DNA of 64,000 nucleotides from Streptomyces curacoi (GCF_001513975.1 NZ_KQ947987.1:1-64000); one strand, 5' to 3'; shown: positions 1 through 10,671, counted from the first letter of the stretch. Notes: generated by a model from the sequence alone, not told the origin. A program made the numbers and translations.

Positions 1-8
1 TCCTTTTA

Positions 9-51
9 ACGGGTTGGACCCGGAACTTCGGTTCCGGGTCCAACCCTTTTT
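9..51. terminator. Strong bidirectional intrinsic terminator
   Basis: A perfect 16-bp stem (GGGTTGGACCCGGAAC with its complement) closes on a TTCG tetraloop and is followed by a T-run. The left flank also carries a short T-run, so it could stop transcription from either side. It ends whatever gene lies left of the window and isolates the aminotransferase fragment that follows. Confidence 0.9.
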
Positions 52-98
52 TGTTGTGCGTCACCTGAAGTTCACGTTGCGCAACCACCATCGCCGAC

Positions 99-776
99 AT
101 GGGTACTGCTGCAATGCTCAGGGCCGCCGGCGTCGGAGTCGGTGACGAGGTTGTCGTACCGGCCTTCGGGAACGTCGAAGTCGCCGAGGCCGTGGTCGTG
201 ACCGGGGCGCTGCCGGTGTTCGCCGACATAGACCCGGTGACGTACTGCCTGGACGCCGGCGCTGTCGAAGCGGTCGTGACCCCGCGGACGGCCGCCATCG
301 TCGCCGTACATCGTTTTGGCCGGTCGGCCGATATCGCGCGGTTTCATGAGATCGGGCAGCGGCATGGGTTGCTCGTGTTGGAGCAGGGTGAGTCCGAGGC
401 TCCGTACGACGAGATAGCGCAGCGCAGGCAGCGGGCCTCCTATCTGGATGCCAAGTTGAAGGGCGTGCGCACACCCGACGGCGGAGACGGGCACACCTAC
501 CAGCAGTACGTGGTGCGCGTGCCGGGGAATGGGCGGCCGGATCGCGATGCCTTCGCTCGGGCCGTGCGCGCCAGGGGAGTTGAGTGCCGGGTGCCGGTGA
601 AGACGCCTGTGCATCGGCTGCCCGAGTTCCGGCGGTGGGTGTCTCTGCCGGAGACCGAGCTGGCCGCTGATGAAACGTTGGCGCTGCCTGTCGACGCCTC
701 CCTGACCAAGCGGGACATGCAGCGAATAGTGTCCGCGTGCAACGCGCTCGGAGGGCTGCTCCAGCCCGCCTTCTGA
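99..776 (+). CDS. DegT/DnrJ/EryC1/StrS-type aminotransferase, truncated and probably non-catalytic
   Basis: The 225-residue product carries two recognisable blocks of the sugar aminotransferase fold. The first is GTAAML...GDEVVVPAF...GALPVFADIDP, from the large PLP domain. The second, from about residue 135, is YLDAKLKGVRTP followed by the small C-terminal domain. Family members are usually about 370 residues. The segment that should carry the DAAQAHG loop and the PLP-binding lysine is absent: the protein passes directly from VLEQGESE to the C-terminal half. About 40 N-terminal residues are also missing, and an in-frame stop at 66-68 excludes a longer start on this strand. It is either a decayed gene or a small conserved derivative with a non-enzymatic role. 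Third-position GC is still high, so decay is not advanced. Confidence 0.6.
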   Translation: MGTAAMLRAAGVGVGDEVVVPAFGNVEVAEAVVVTGALPVFADIDPVTYCLDAGAVEAVVTPRTAAIVAVHRFGRSADIARFHEIGQRHGLLVLEQGESEAPYDEIAQRRQRASYLDAKLKGVRTPDGGDGHTYQQYVVRVPGNGRPDRDAFARAVRARGVECRVPVKTPVHRLPEFRRWVSLPETELAADETLALPVDASLTKRDMQRIVSACNALGGLLQPAF

Positions 777-782
777 GCTGTT

Positions 783-811
783 TTGGAGCACGGGTCGGTT
801 CGGGGTATGAT
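783..811 (+). promoter_or_regulatory. tRNA-Thr promoter (-35 TTGGAG, -10 TATGAT)
   Basis: TTGGAG at 783-788 and TATGAT at 806-811 are separated by exactly 17 bp. They lie about 42 bp upstream of the tRNA, the expected layout for a vegetative-sigma stable-RNA promoter. Confidence 0.65.
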
Positions 812-852
812 CTATTCCGTTGCCGCGAGGGAAACTTCCCCAAAGGCGACAG

Positions 853-925
853 GCCCCTATAGCTCAGTCGGCAGAGCGTCTCCATGGTAAGGAGAAGGTC
901 AACGGTTCGATTCCGTTTGGGGGCT
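853..925 (+). tRNA. tRNA-Thr (anticodon GGT)
   Basis: A full cloverleaf can be drawn. The acceptor stem is GCCCCTA/TGGGGGC, the D-arm GCTC/GAGC, and the anticodon stem TCTCC/GGAGA with loop ATGGTAA (anticodon GGT at 886-888). The T-arm is AACGG/CCGTT with loop TTCGATT. The CCA end is encoded at 926-928. It decodes ACC and ACU threonine codons. Confidence 0.95.
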
Positions 926-933
926 CCACACAG

Positions 934-961
934 AAGGCCCCGCCCATTCGGGCGGGGCCTT
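934..961. terminator. Terminator of tRNA-Thr, probably also serving osaC
   Basis: A perfect 12-bp stem (AAGGCCCCGCCC) with loop ATTC. The hairpin lies just after the tRNA and 25 bp beyond the end of the convergent osaC gene, so it can serve both. Confidence 0.85.
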
Positions 962-986
962 TCTCATGCCCTTCTCGGTGGTCTGC

Positions 987-3737
987 TCAGTCCTTGTGGA
1001 TACCCGGCACACGCATCGCCAGGATCGCCATGTCGTCGGACGGGGCGTCCGAGGCGAAGCGTTCGACCGCGCGCATGATGCGGGCCGCTACCGCGCCCGC
1101 CGTGAGGCCCGTGCAGGTGGTGAGGACGTCGGCGAGGCCGTCGTCGCCCAGCATGCGGCTGCCTTCGCGGCGTTCGGTGACGCCGTCCGTGACGCACAGG
1201 AGGACGTCGCCCGGATCGAGGGTGACCGTCTGCTCATACAGTTCCAGGTCCTCCATGACGCCGAGGAGCGGCTGGGGTTCGGCGGCCGGCTCGACCGTGC
1301 CGTCCTGGCGCAGGCGGAGGGGGAGCGGGTGGCCGGCGCAGACCACCTTCAGCTCGGCGCTGCCGTCGTCCTGGGGCCGCAGCTCGCCGTAGAGGAGCGT
1401 CAGGAAGCGGCTGCGGGCGCCTTCGTCGAGGATCGCGGAGTTCAGGCGCTCCAGCACCGCCGGGCCGCTCAGGCCCTCGCGCGCCAGGAGGCGCAGGGCG
1501 TGCCGGGCGAGGCCGGTCACCGCCGCCGCGTTCGGGCCCGTACCGCAGACGTCACCGATGGCGAAGCCGTACGCGCCGTCGCTGATCGGGAAGACGTCGT
1601 AGAAGTCGCCGCCGACCTCGTTGCCCTCGCCGGCCGCGCGGTAGATGACCTCGACCTCGACGCCGTCGATCTCGGGGAGCTCGGGCGGCAGGAGGCTGCG
1701 CTGGAGGGACTGGCTGATGGCCGTGCGCTCGGAGTAGAGGCGGGCGTTGTCCAGGGCGAGGGCGGCTCGGCGGCTCAAGTCCTCGGCGAGTTCCAGGATT
1801 TCCTGGCGGAAGTGTTCGTCCGTGGGCTTGCCGAGGGTCAGCATGCCGATGACGCGGTTGCGGGCGACCAGCGGGAGGACCACGGTCTCGCCGCCGACCG
1901 CGGACGCCGTGGCGAGGGTCGGGCCGATGCCCGCGCTGATGCGGCCGACGGGCTCGCCCAGGCCCAGGCTGCGCATGGAGGTGCGCAGGGCGGCCTGGTG
2001 GGCGGACTCGGCGGGGGCGGACCAGACGCGGGCGCCGGGGGTCGCGATCGGCTCCGGCGGGGGGATCTTCGAGAGCAACGACTTGATGCCGTCGATGAGT
2101 TCCTCGTCCTCGTGCAGGACGTATGACAGGTACGGCTCCGAGGCCTGGTCGGCGATCGTGTAGACGGCGCACCAGGTGGCGAGGGTCGGGACCGTCATCT
2201 GGGCCATCAGGGCCAAGGTCTGGTCGCGGTCCAGGGTGCCGGCGAGCAGGTCGGAGGCCTCGACGAGGAAGCTGAGCGAGCCGCGGCGCAGGCGTTCGAG
2301 TTCGCCGAGGCGGGCGGACTCCACCGCCAGCGCGATGCGGTCTGCGGCGAACTGCAGGCGCAGCGCCTCTTCGTTGGAGTATCTGCCGGGGGCCTCGGCG
2401 GCGACGCCGAGGGAGCCGGTGAGGCGGCCCTCGACCTTCAGGGGGACGGTGACGACCGACCGCATGCCGGTGCCGCGCAGCAGGGGCACGGCGCCCGGGA
2501 CCATGGTGAGGTCCTCGTGGACCGCCGGCATGCGGGCCGAGCCGTAGCGGCCGGGGCCGGCTTCGACGGGCACGCGCGCGAAGCGCTGGCGGGCGGAGGG
2601 CAGGCCGGTCGAGGCGCGGACCTCCAGCTCCGTCTCGTCATCCGTGGCCAGGAGCAGGAACGCGGAGTCGCCGTCGAGCATGTCGCGGGCGCGTTCCACG
2701 GTGCGCTGAAGGAGGCCGTCGAGGTCGTCCGGGGCGGGTGAGCCGATGAACACCTCGAAGGGGTCGGTGCTCTGGGCCTCGGTGGTGGTGGAGGTGTCGG
2801 AGGCCGGGATGCGCGACGGGGTCTGCAGGACGGCGCGTTCGTGGTCGCGGACCAGGAGGCAGACCGTGGACGGTTCGCCGCCCGTGTCGCGGACGCGGAG
2901 GTGGGAGGCGTAGACCGGGGTGACGCGGCCGTTGGCGCCCCTTATGCCGTAGCTGCCCTCCCAGCGGGAGAGTTGGAGGGCCTCCGCGATGCCCGTGCTG
3001 GTTCCCGGCGTGTGGGGCCAGGCCGCGAGGTCGGTCAAGGGCTTTCCGACCACCTGCTCGGCCGCGTAGCCGAAGAGGTCCTCCGCGTCCTCGTTCCAGG
3101 ACGAGATGGCGCCCGTACGGTCGATCTGGACGACCGCGACGCGGACGCGGCCGTCGGCGAGCGGGAGGAGATCGGAGGGGAGGGACGGGCCGGCGGCGCG
3201 GGCGCCCACCGGGCGTTCGGGGAGGTCGAGTTGGAACCAGACCTGCTTGTGCGTGGGCGTGTACTCGACGCCCCAGCGGCCGGCCAGGGCCGCGCACAGT
3301 TGGAGGCCGCGGCCGCCCTCGCGGTCGGGGCTGCCCATGTTGACGGCCTGACCCTGGAGGGGGATCTCGCGCTCCGGATACCGGTCGGCCACTTCGATCC
3401 GTACGCCGTCGTCACTGCGCAGGCACAGCACGTCAGCGGAGGTGCCCGCATGCACGACGGCGTTGGTCACCAACTCGCTGGTGAGGACCACGGCGTCGTC
3501 GACGATGTCGGCGAAGCCCCAGCCCTGCAGAGTGTCGCGGACGAAGGAGCGGGCGCTCGCGACCGATCGTCCGACGGGATCGAAGCTGGCGGCCGCGCGC
3601 GCGGTGATCACAGAACTCCTCGACCGGTTGTCGACGTGCAGGGCTTCCTGGCCGACCGGCTCGCGCCGCTGGTGCGGCATCTGCGTGCCCGTCGGCCGGT
3701 CCGGGGGCTGTCCCCCCGGGATCAGTCCGGTGGTCAT
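987..3737 (-). CDS. osaC: OsaC-type multidomain regulator: RsbW-like kinase, PAS, GAF repeats and PP2C phosphatase
   Basis: A 916-residue cytoplasmic regulator. Domains in order: an RsbW-like anti-sigma HATPase (residues ~50-160; N-box ELVTNAVVHA at 88-97 and a GGRG lid), a PAS domain (~190-310), two GAF-like domains (~350-500 and ~510-660), and a SpoIIE/PP2C phosphatase (~690-915) with acidic motifs GGDFYD, GDVCGTG, TDGVTE and SDDM. The layout and its divergence from osaA match OsaC of S. coelicolor, reported to switch off SigB after osmotic stress. I recognise it from memory. The ATG at 3737 is preferred because GGAGGG lies 11 nt upstream. A further in-frame start 84 bp upstream lacks conserved sequence. 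Kinase and phosphatase in one chain suggest control of both phosphorylation states of an anti-anti-sigma partner. Confidence 0.88.
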   Translation of the reverse strand: MTTGLIPGGQPPDRPTGTQMPHQRREPVGQEALHVDNRSRSSVITARAAASFDPVGRSVASARSFVRDTLQGWGFADIVDDAVVLTSELVTNAVVHAGTSADVLCLRSDDGVRIEVADRYPEREIPLQGQAVNMGSPDREGGRGLQLCAALAGRWGVEYTPTHKQVWFQLDLPERPVGARAAGPSLPSDLLPLADGRVRVAVVQIDRTGAISSWNEDAEDLFGYAAEQVVGKPLTDLAAWPHTPGTSTGIAEALQLSRWEGSYGIRGANGRVTPVYASHLRVRDTGGEPSTVCLLVRDHERAVLQTPSRIPASDTSTTTEAQSTDPFEVFIGSPAPDDLDGLLQRTVERARDMLDGDSAFLLLATDDETELEVRASTGLPSARQRFARVPVEAGPGRYGSARMPAVHEDLTMVPGAVPLLRGTGMRSVVTVPLKVEGRLTGSLGVAAEAPGRYSNEEALRLQFAADRIALAVESARLGELERLRRGSLSFLVEASDLLAGTLDRDQTLALMAQMTVPTLATWCAVYTIADQASEPYLSYVLHEDEELIDGIKSLLSKIPPPEPIATPGARVWSAPAESAHQAALRTSMRSLGLGEPVGRISAGIGPTLATASAVGGETVVLPLVARNRVIGMLTLGKPTDEHFRQEILELAEDLSRRAALALDNARLYSERTAISQSLQRSLLPPELPEIDGVEVEVIYRAAGEGNEVGGDFYDVFPISDGAYGFAIGDVCGTGPNAAAVTGLARHALRLLAREGLSGPAVLERLNSAILDEGARSRFLTLLYGELRPQDDGSAELKVVCAGHPLPLRLRQDGTVEPAAEPQPLLGVMEDLELYEQTVTLDPGDVLLCVTDGVTERREGSRMLGDDGLADVLTTCTGLTAGAVAARIMRAVERFASDAPSDDMAILAMRVPGIHKD

Positions 3738-4111
3738 GTCCGGCTGTCCCTCCGATGCCCGCTCGTACTCCTGCCACCGCCCAGGCCGGACGGACCGGTG
3801 CGGCTGGACAGCCGCATGCAAGGTTACTTACCTTCGCCGTCCGTGCGGATGCCGGTCTGCAGTGTTTCCGTCCGGAGGGTGTGCGGACGATGTGCGAAGC
3901 TGCCGAACTGTTATGGCCGGGTTCAGCCAGGGTGAAACACTGGGCAAGCTTCTTGTGAAGGTCCGGACAGGCTGGGTGACATTCGCGTACCGCGGGCAGC
4001 AGCGCGTGGAGCGGCCTGGTATATCCGGCAGGAATACGCAGCAGTAACGGGTACGCCGAGCAGTGGAACCCGAGCACAGCAGTAACGGTCGACCCCTGCG
4101 GGAGGGACACA
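3738..4111. promoter_or_regulatory. Divergent osaC/osaA control region (374 bp)
   Basis: This region holds no gene and must contain the promoters of both osaC and osaA. On the + strand GGGTAC occurs at 4049-4054, with GAAT 13 bp upstream (4032-4035). This resembles the SigB-type promoter pattern (GNNT, 14-16 bp, GGGTAC/T) apart from one base of spacing. GGAGGG at 4100-4105 is the osaA ribosome-binding site. Nothing comparable stands out for osaC. Confidence 0.4.
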
Positions 4112-7100
4112 GTGGAGTCTGGCGCAGCGACGCGGGGCACTAAGACGCGCGCGAAAGGCGGACAGTCCCTGAGGAACGAGCGCAACACGCGAGGCGGGAC
4201 GACTGCCGTGGACACGGCGGCCCTGAACCGGCTGCTGGCGGCCCTGGTGTCGATGCGCGACGGGAACTTCCGGAAGCGGCTCACGGTGTCCGGAGACGGC
4301 GTGATGTCGGAGATCGCGGCGGTCTTCAACGAGGTGGCCGACCGCAATCTCCATCTGACGGGTGAGCTGTCCCGGGTGCGGCGCATGGTGGGACGTGAGG
4401 GAAAGCTCACAGAGCGGCTGGAGACGGGCGCCTGTGAGGGCTCCTGGGCGGCTGCCATCGACAACTCCAACGCCCTGGTGGACGACCTCGTACGGCCCGT
4501 CTCCGAGGTCGGCCGGGTGCTGTCCGCGGTGGCCGAGGGTGATCTGTCGCCGCGTATGGAGCTGCGGACGCAGGCGCCGGAAGGGCCCGGGCATCCGCTG
4601 CGGGGTGAGTTCCTCAAGGTCGGGCGGACTGTTAACAACCTTGTCGATCAGCTGTCGACGTTCACCGACGAGGTCACGCGGGTGGCCAGCGAGGTGGGCA
4701 CCGAGGGCAAGCTCGGCGGGCAGGCACGCGTGCGTGGCATGTCGGGTTCGTGGAAGGACCTCACGGACTCCGTGAACACCATGGCGTACCGGTTGACCGC
4801 TCAGGTGCGGGACATCGCGCTGGTGACCACGGCGGTCGCCAAGGGTGATCTGTCCCGGAAGGTCACGGTTCACGTGGCCGGCGAGATGCTGGAGCTCAAG
4901 AACACCGTCAACACGATGGTGGACCAGCTGTCGTCCTTCTCCTCCGAGGTGACGCGAGTCGCCCGCGAGGTGGGCACCGAGGGTGAGCTCGGCGGACAGG
5001 CGCAGGTGCCCGGTGTGGCCGGTGTGTGGAAGGACCTCACCGATTCGGTGAACCTCATGGCCGGCAACCTGACCGCGCAGGTGCGAGGAATCGCACAGGT
5101 GACGACCGCGGTGGCCAGCGGTGACCTGTCGCAGAAGGTGACCGTCTCGGCGCGGGGCGAGGTCGCGCAGCTCGCCGACACGATCAACCAGATGACCGAG
5201 ACGCTGCGGATCTTCGCGGACGAGGTCACGCGCGTGGCCAACGAAGTCGGCGCGGAGGGACGGCTGGGCGGCCAGGCGAATGTGCCGGGCGCGGCGGGGA
5301 CGTGGAAGGACCTCACGGACTCCGTCAACACGGTGTTCCGGAATCTGACCATTCAGGTGCGGGACATCGCCGCGGTGACGACGGCGGTGGCCAACGGTGA
5401 CCTGTCGCAGAAGGTCACCGTCGACGTGGCCGGCGAGATGCTCGAGCTGAAGAACACCGTCAACGGCATGGTGGACCAGCTGTCGTCGTTCGGTTCCGAA
5501 GTGACCCGTGTGGCTCGTGAGGTCGGTGTCGAGGGTGAGCTCGGCGGGCAGGCGCAGGTGCCGGGGGCCGCGGGGACGTGGAAGGACCTGACGGACTCCG
5601 TCAACACGGCGTTCCGGAACCTCACCGGGCAGGTGAGGAACATCGCCCAGGTGACGACCGCGGTGGCCAACGGTGACCTCTCGCAGAAGGTCACCGTGGA
5701 CGTGTCCGGCGAGATGCTCCAGCTGAAGAACACCGTGAACACGATGGTGGACCAGCTGTCGTCCTTCGCCGACCAGGTCACGCGGATGGCCCGGGACGTG
5801 GGTACGGAGGGCCGGCTCGGCGGTCAGGCGGTCGTACCGGGTGTGTCGGGTACGTGGAAGGAGCTCACGGACTCCGTCAACTTCATGGCCGGCAACCTCA
5901 CCTCGCAGGTGCGGCAGATCGCCCAGGTGACCACCGCGGTGGCCCGGGGTGACCTCTCTCAGAAGATCGACGTCGACGCGCGCGGCGAGATCCTGGAGCT
6001 GAAGAACACCATCAACACGATGGTCGACCAGCTGTCCGGCTTCGCCGAGCAGGTGACCCGGGTGGCCCGTGAGGTGGGCACCGAGGGCCGTCTCGGCGGT
6101 CAGGCGCAGGTGCCCGGCGTCGCCGGTGTGTGGCGGGACCTGACCGACTCCGTGAACGGAATGGCAGGAAACCTCACCGCCCAGGTGCGCAACATCGCGC
6201 AGGTCGCCACGGCGGTGGCCCGCGGTGACCTCTCCCAGAAGATCACCGTGGACGCGCGCGGCGAGATCCTGGAGCTCAAGAACACGCTGAACACGATGGT
6301 GGACCAGCTGTCGTCGTTCGCGGAGGAGGTCACCAGGGTCGCCCGTGAGGTGGGTACGGAGGGTCAGCTCGGCGGTCAGGCCGAGGTGCAGGGCGTCTCC
6401 GGCACCTGGAAGGACCTCACCCAGTCCGTGAACTTCATGGCGAACAACCTGACCATCCAGGTGCGCCAGATCGCCGAGGTCACCACCGCGGTCGCCAAGG
6501 GTGATCTGTCGAAGAAGATCACTGTCGACGCCAAGGGCGAGATCCTTGAGCTCGTCACCACGGTCAACACGATGGTGGACCAGCTGTCCAGCTTCGCCGA
6601 GCAGGTGACCCGGGTGGCCCGCGAGGTGGGCACCGAGGGCATCCTGGGCGGACAGGCGCATGTGCCGGGCGTCACGGGCATCTGGAAGGACCTCAGCGGC
6701 AACGTCAACCTGATGGCCAAGAACCTGACCATGCAGGTGCGGAACATCTCCCAGGTCGCGGCGGCCGTCGCCAACGGCGACCTGACGCGGACGGTGACGA
6801 TCGAGGCGCGCGGTGAGGTCGCGCAGCTCGCCGACACCTTCAACACCATGGTGAAGACGCTGAGTTCGTTCGCCGACCAGGTCACCAAGGTGGCCCGCGA
6901 GGTGGGCACGGACGGCATCCTCGGCGGGCAGGCGCATGTGCCGGGTGTGGCCGGTACGTGGAAGGACCTCACCGAGTCCGTGAACCAGATGGCGTCCAAC
7001 CTGACCGGTCAGGTGCGCAACATCGCCATGGTCACGACCGCCATCGCCAAGGGTGACCTGACCAAGAAGATCGACATCGACGCCCGCGGTGAGATCCTCG

Positions 7101-9586
7101 AACTCAAGACGACGATCAACACCATGGTCGACCAGCTGTCGTCCTTCGCCGAGGAGGTCACCCGGGTCGCCCGTGAGGTGGGCACCGAGGGACAGCTCGG
7201 CGGACAGGCACGCGTGCGTGACGTCGACGGCACCTGGCGCGACCTCACCGAGTCCGTGAACGAAATGGCAGGAAACCTTACTCGGCAGGTGCGTGCCATC
7301 GCGCGCGTGGCGACCGCGGTGACCCGAGGCGACCTGAATCTGAAGATCGACGTCGACGCGTCCGGCGAGATCCAGGAGCTCCAGGACTACATCAACAAGA
7401 TGATCGCCAACCTGCGCGACACCACGATCGCCAACAAGGAGCAGGACTGGCTCAAGGGCAACCTCGCCCGGATCTCCGCTCTGATGCAGGGCCGGCGCGA
7501 CCTGGAGGACGTGGCCTCGCTGATCATGAGCGAGCTGACGCCGGTCGTGTCCGCGCAGCACGGCGCGTTCTTCCTCGCCATGCCGCTCGTCGACGGCAAG
7601 GAGCTGAACGCCGAGGGCGAGGACGCGTACGAACTGCGCATGCTGGGGTCGTACGGCTACTCGATGGGCTCCATGCCGACGTCGTTCCGGCCGGGTGAGG
7701 CGCTCATCGGTACGGCCGCCCAGGAGAAGCGCACGATTCTCGTCGAGAACGCGCCCAGCGGTTACCTGAAGATCTCCTCGGGCCTGGGAGAGGCGCCGCC
7801 CGCGCAAGTGATCGTCCTTCCGGTGCTGTTCGAGGGCAAGGTGCTCGGTGTCATCGAGCTGGCCTCCTTCACCCCCTTCACGCAGATCCAGAAGGACTTC
7901 CTCAACCAGATCGCCGAGATGATCGCGACCAGCGTCAACACCATCTCCGTCAACACCAAGACGGAGGTGCTGCTGAAGCAGTCGCAGGAGCTGACCGAGC
8001 AACTGCGCGAGCGGTCGGCCGAGTTGGAGAACCGGCAGAAGGCCCTCCAGGCGTCCAACGCCGAACTGGAGGAGAAGGCCGAGCTGCTGGCCCAGCAGAA
8101 CCGCGACATCGAGGTCAAGAACACCGAGATCGAGGAGGCGCGGCAGGTCCTGGAGGAGCGTGCCGAGCAGCTCGCGGTCTCCATGCGCTACAAGAGCGAG
8201 TTCCTCGCCAACATGTCGCACGAGCTGCGTACGCCGCTCAACTCGCTGCTGATCCTGGCGAAGCTGCTCGCCGACAACGCCGAGGGCAACCTCTCGCCGA
8301 AGCAGGTCGAGTTCGCGGAGACCATTCACGGCGCCGGCTCCGACCTGCTCCAGCTGATCAACGACATCCTCGACCTGTCGAAGGTCGAGGCGGGCAAGAT
8401 GGACGTCTCCCCGACGCGTATCGCGCTCGTCCAGCTGGTCGACTACGTGGAGGCCACCTTCCGCCCGCTGACCGCGGAGAAGGGCCTGGACCTGTCCGTG
8501 CGGGTCTCGCCGGAGCTGCCCGCCACGCTGCACACCGACGAGCAGCGGCTGCTGCAGGTGCTGCGCAACCTGCTGTCCAACGCGGTGAAGTTCACCGACT
8601 CGGGATCGGTGGAGCTGGTCATCCGGCCGGCCGGCATGGATGTGCCGCAGTCGATCCGGGAGCAGCTGCTGGAGGCCGGTTCGCTCACCGAGGCGGACGC
8701 GCCGCTGATCGCGTTCTCCGTGACCGACACCGGTATCGGGATCGCGGCCAGCAAGATGCGGGTGATCTTCGAGGCGTTCAAGCAGGCGGACGGGACGACC
8801 AGCCGCAAGTACGGCGGCACGGGGCTGGGGCTGTCCATCTCGCGGGAGATCGCCCAGCTGCTCGGCGGGGAGATCCACGCGCAGAGCGAGCCGGGGCGCG
8901 GCTCCACGTTCACGCTGTATTTGCCGCTGCACCCGAGCGAACTGCCGCCGCACGGCTATCAGCAGCAGCTGCCGCCCCTCGCCCCCGACGACCTGGTGGC
9001 CTCGGCCGCCGATCTGTCGGAGCTGTCCGACGTGGAGATCGAGACTCCGGCCGAGGTGCGGTCGTACCGGGAGACCCAGAACGGCGCCGCCGCGCTCTTC
9101 AGGCGCCGCCGCAGGGCCGCCACGGAACTGGAGCAGCGGCCCGGTCAGCAGGAGCAGTGGTCGGCCGCGGAGCAGGACGCGGCGCCGCAGTCGCACCGGG
9201 GCATCCGGTTCGGCGGCGAGAAGGTGCTGATCGTCGACGACGACATCCGCAACGTCTTCGCGCTGACCAGTGTCCTGGAGCAGCACGGCCTGTCCGTGCT
9301 GTACGCCGAGAACGGCCGTGAGGGCATCGAGGTCCTGGAGCAGCACGACGACGTGGCCGTCGTCCTGATGGACATCATGATGCCCGAGATGGACGGGTAC
9401 GCGACGACCACGGCGATCCGCAGGATGCCGCAGTTCGCCGGGCTCCCGATCATCGCGCTGACCGCCAAGGCGATGAAGGGCGACCGGGAGAAGGCGATCG
9501 AGTCGGGTGCTTCCGATTACGTGACGAAGCCGGTCGATCCCGATCACCTGCTGGCGGTGATGGATCAGTGGATGAGGGAGCAGTGA
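4112..9586 (+). CDS. osaA: OsaA-type hybrid histidine kinase with about eleven HAMP repeats, GAF and receiver
   Basis: A 1,824-residue soluble hybrid sensor kinase with no transmembrane segment. Residues ~40-1100 are a tandem array of ~92-residue double HAMP units, each carrying GDL(S/T)xK(V/I) and GG-QAxV-G--G-W-DLT. I count eleven GDL boxes plus a divergent first copy. A GAF domain follows (~1160-1310), then a glutamate-rich coiled coil and HisKA ([13 protein letters not shown], His1370). The ATPase domain has N-box [19 protein letters not shown] and [10 protein letters not shown]-terminal receiver follows (KVLIVDDD, phospho-Asp1754). GTG start with GGAGGG just upstream. It corresponds to OsaA, the osmoadaptation kinase. 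The HAMP chain probably passes osmotic or ionic signals through the cytoplasm. The DNA is an imperfect 276-bp tandem repeat, so copy number may vary between strains. Confidence 0.9.
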   Translation: MESGAATRGTKTRAKGGQSLRNERNTRGGTTAVDTAALNRLLAALVSMRDGNFRKRLTVSGDGVMSEIAAVFNEVADRNLHLTGELSRVRRMVGREGKLTERLETGACEGSWAAAIDNSNALVDDLVRPVSEVGRVLSAVAEGDLSPRMELRTQAPEGPGHPLRGEFLKVGRTVNNLVDQLSTFTDEVTRVASEVGTEGKLGGQARVRGMSGSWKDLTDSVNTMAYRLTAQVRDIALVTTAVAKGDLSRKVTVHVAGEMLELKNTVNTMVDQLSSFSSEVTRVAREVGTEGELGGQAQVPGVAGVWKDLTDSVNLMAGNLTAQVRGIAQVTTAVASGDLSQKVTVSARGEVAQLADTINQMTETLRIFADEVTRVANEVGAEGRLGGQANVPGAAGTWKDLTDSVNTVFRNLTIQVRDIAAVTTAVANGDLSQKVTVDVAGEMLELKNTVNGMVDQLSSFGSEVTRVAREVGVEGELGGQAQVPGAAGTWKDLTDSVNTAFRNLTGQVRNIAQVTTAVANGDLSQKVTVDVSGEMLQLKNTVNTMVDQLSSFADQVTRMARDVGTEGRLGGQAVVPGVSGTWKELTDSVNFMAGNLTSQVRQIAQVTTAVARGDLSQKIDVDARGEILELKNTINTMVDQLSGFAEQVTRVAREVGTEGRLGGQAQVPGVAGVWRDLTDSVNGMAGNLTAQVRNIAQVATAVARGDLSQKITVDARGEILELKNTLNTMVDQLSSFAEEVTRVAREVGTEGQLGGQAEVQGVSGTWKDLTQSVNFMANNLTIQVRQIAEVTTAVAKGDLSKKITVDAKGEILELVTTVNTMVDQLSSFAEQVTRVAREVGTEGILGGQAHVPGVTGIWKDLSGNVNLMAKNLTMQVRNISQVAAAVANGDLTRTVTIEARGEVAQLADTFNTMVKTLSSFADQVTKVAREVGTDGILGGQAHVPGVAGTWKDLTESVNQMASNLTGQVRNIAMVTTAIAKGDLTKKIDIDARGEILELKTTINTMVDQLSSFAEEVTRVAREVGTEGQLGGQARVRDVDGTWRDLTESVNEMAGNLTRQVRAIARVATAVTRGDLNLKIDVDASGEIQELQDYINKMIANLRDTTIANKEQDWLKGNLARISALMQGRRDLEDVASLIMSELTPVVSAQHGAFFLAMPLVDGKELNAEGEDAYELRMLGSYGYSMGSMPTSFRPGEALIGTAAQEKRTILVENAPSGYLKISSGLGEAPPAQVIVLPVLFEGKVLGVIELASFTPFTQIQKDFLNQIAEMIATSVNTISVNTKTEVLLKQSQELTEQLRERSAELENRQKALQASNAELEEKAELLAQQNRDIEVKNTEIEEARQVLEERAEQLAVSMRYKSEFLANMSHELRTPLNSLLILAKLLADNAEGNLSPKQVEFAETIHGAGSDLLQLINDILDLSKVEAGKMDVSPTRIALVQLVDYVEATFRPLTAEKGLDLSVRVSPELPATLHTDEQRLLQVLRNLLSNAVKFTDSGSVELVIRPAGMDVPQSIREQLLEAGSLTEADAPLIAFSVTDTGIGIAASKMRVIFEAFKQADGTTSRKYGGTGLGLSISREIAQLLGGEIHAQSEPGRGSTFTLYLPLHPSELPPHGYQQQLPPLAPDDLVASAADLSELSDVEIETPAEVRSYRETQNGAAALFRRRRRAATELEQRPGQQEQWSAAEQDAAPQSHRGIRFGGEKVLIVDDDIRNVFALTSVLEQHGLSVLYAENGREGIEVLEQHDDVAVVLMDIMMPEMDGYATTTAIRRMPQFAGLPIIALTAKAMKGDREKAIESGASDYVTKPVDPDHLLAVMDQWMREQ

Positions 9587-9830
9587 CGGGAACGAACGGT
9601 GTTCACGCGGAGTTGCTGACTCAGTGTGCTCGAAGCCGTGTAGAAGTGCGGGATTCGGGGAACCTTCTGGTCTCCCGCTACGTTTCTGCTACGTGCACAG
9701 TGACATCGCGGTGACAGGGTGTGGCGACAGGCGGGGTGCGGCTACCATGACCGGCACGAGGGCGGGCGGCGTAAGGGAGTCGTCCCCTGGGGCGGAGCCC
9801 GGTGCACTGCCGGGGCGAGGAGGGCGGGCC

Positions 9831-10511
9831 ATGGTGCAGAAGGCCAAGATCCTCCTGGTCGATGACCGGCCGGAGAATCTGCTGGCGCTGGAGGCGATCC
9901 TCTCTGCGCTCGATCAGACCCTGGTGCGGGCATCGTCCGGGGAGGAAGCGCTCAAAGCACTGCTGACGGACGACTTCGCGGTCATTCTGCTGGATGTCCA
10001 GATGCCGGGAATGGACGGTTTCGAAACCGCCGCGCACATCAAGCGGCGGGAACGGACGCGGGACATCCCGATCATCTTCCTCACGGCGATCAACCACGGC
10101 CCGCACCACACCTTCCGCGGCTACGCGGCGGGCGCGGTGGACTACATCTCCAAGCCGTTCGACCCGTGGGTGCTGCGGGCGAAGGTCTCGGTGTTCGTCG
10201 AGCTGTACATGAAGAACTGCCAGCTGCGTGAGCAGGCTGCGCTGCTGCGACTCCAGTTGGAGGGCGGCGGCAAGGCGGCGGGCGCCGACGCGAAGGAGCC
10301 GGCGGGGCTGCTGGCCGAGCTGTCGGCGCGGCTCGCCGCGGTCGAGGAGCAGGCCGAGGCGCTGTCCAAGCAGTTGGACGACGAGTCGGCGGACGCGGCG
10401 GCGGTGGCCACCGCCGCCCATCTCGAACGCAAACTCACCGGACTGCGGCGGGCACTGGACGCGCTGGAGCCGGGCACCGGGAGCACGTCCTCGGTGCCTT
10501 CCCAGAACTGA
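9831..10511 (+). CDS. osaB: OsaB-type response regulator with coiled-coil output
   Basis: A 226-residue response regulator. The receiver (residues ~4-122) has the acidic pair DD at 11-12, phospho-acceptor Asp55 in LLDVQMPGMDG and the KPF lysine. No DNA-binding domain follows. The rest is Ala/Glu/Leu-rich and predicted to be coiled coil, so it probably acts by binding proteins. It lies 244 bp downstream of osaA and is the expected phosphorelay partner, matching OsaB, needed for osmoadaptation in S. coelicolor. The ATG at 9831 was chosen because GAGGAGG sits 7 nt upstream. Another in-frame ATG at 9748 would add 27 residues without similarity to anything. The gap to osaA leaves room for a separate promoter. 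Confidence 0.85.
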   Translation: MVQKAKILLVDDRPENLLALEAILSALDQTLVRASSGEEALKALLTDDFAVILLDVQMPGMDGFETAAHIKRRERTRDIPIIFLTAINHGPHHTFRGYAAGAVDYISKPFDPWVLRAKVSVFVELYMKNCQLREQAALLRLQLEGGGKAAGADAKEPAGLLAELSARLAAVEEQAEALSKQLDDESADAAAVATAAHLERKLTGLRRALDALEPGTGSTSSVPSQN

Positions 10512-10671
10512 GGTCGCCGCGCCGTGTCTTGGCGCGCGACTGCGCCGAGACCTCCGGCGGGTCACCGACCTGTGAACCGGCGTCAGTTCACCGCCTCCGC
10601 AAGGGCGACACGAACGGGTGAAGCAGTGGGCACACGTGTCCACTGCCTTCTCCACCGGTAATCTCACCTCC

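Noticed and set aside
99..961. Integrative element or prophage attachment at tRNA-Thr
   Set aside because: No integrase, no direct repeat of the tRNA 3' end within the window, and neighbours on both sides look native.
3923..9547. Very long open frame (about 1,870 codons) antisense to osaA
   Set aside because: It mirrors the HAMP array in the opposite frame and is rich in Arg, His and Gly. No ribosome-binding site or family match. It is an effect of GC-rich codon usage.
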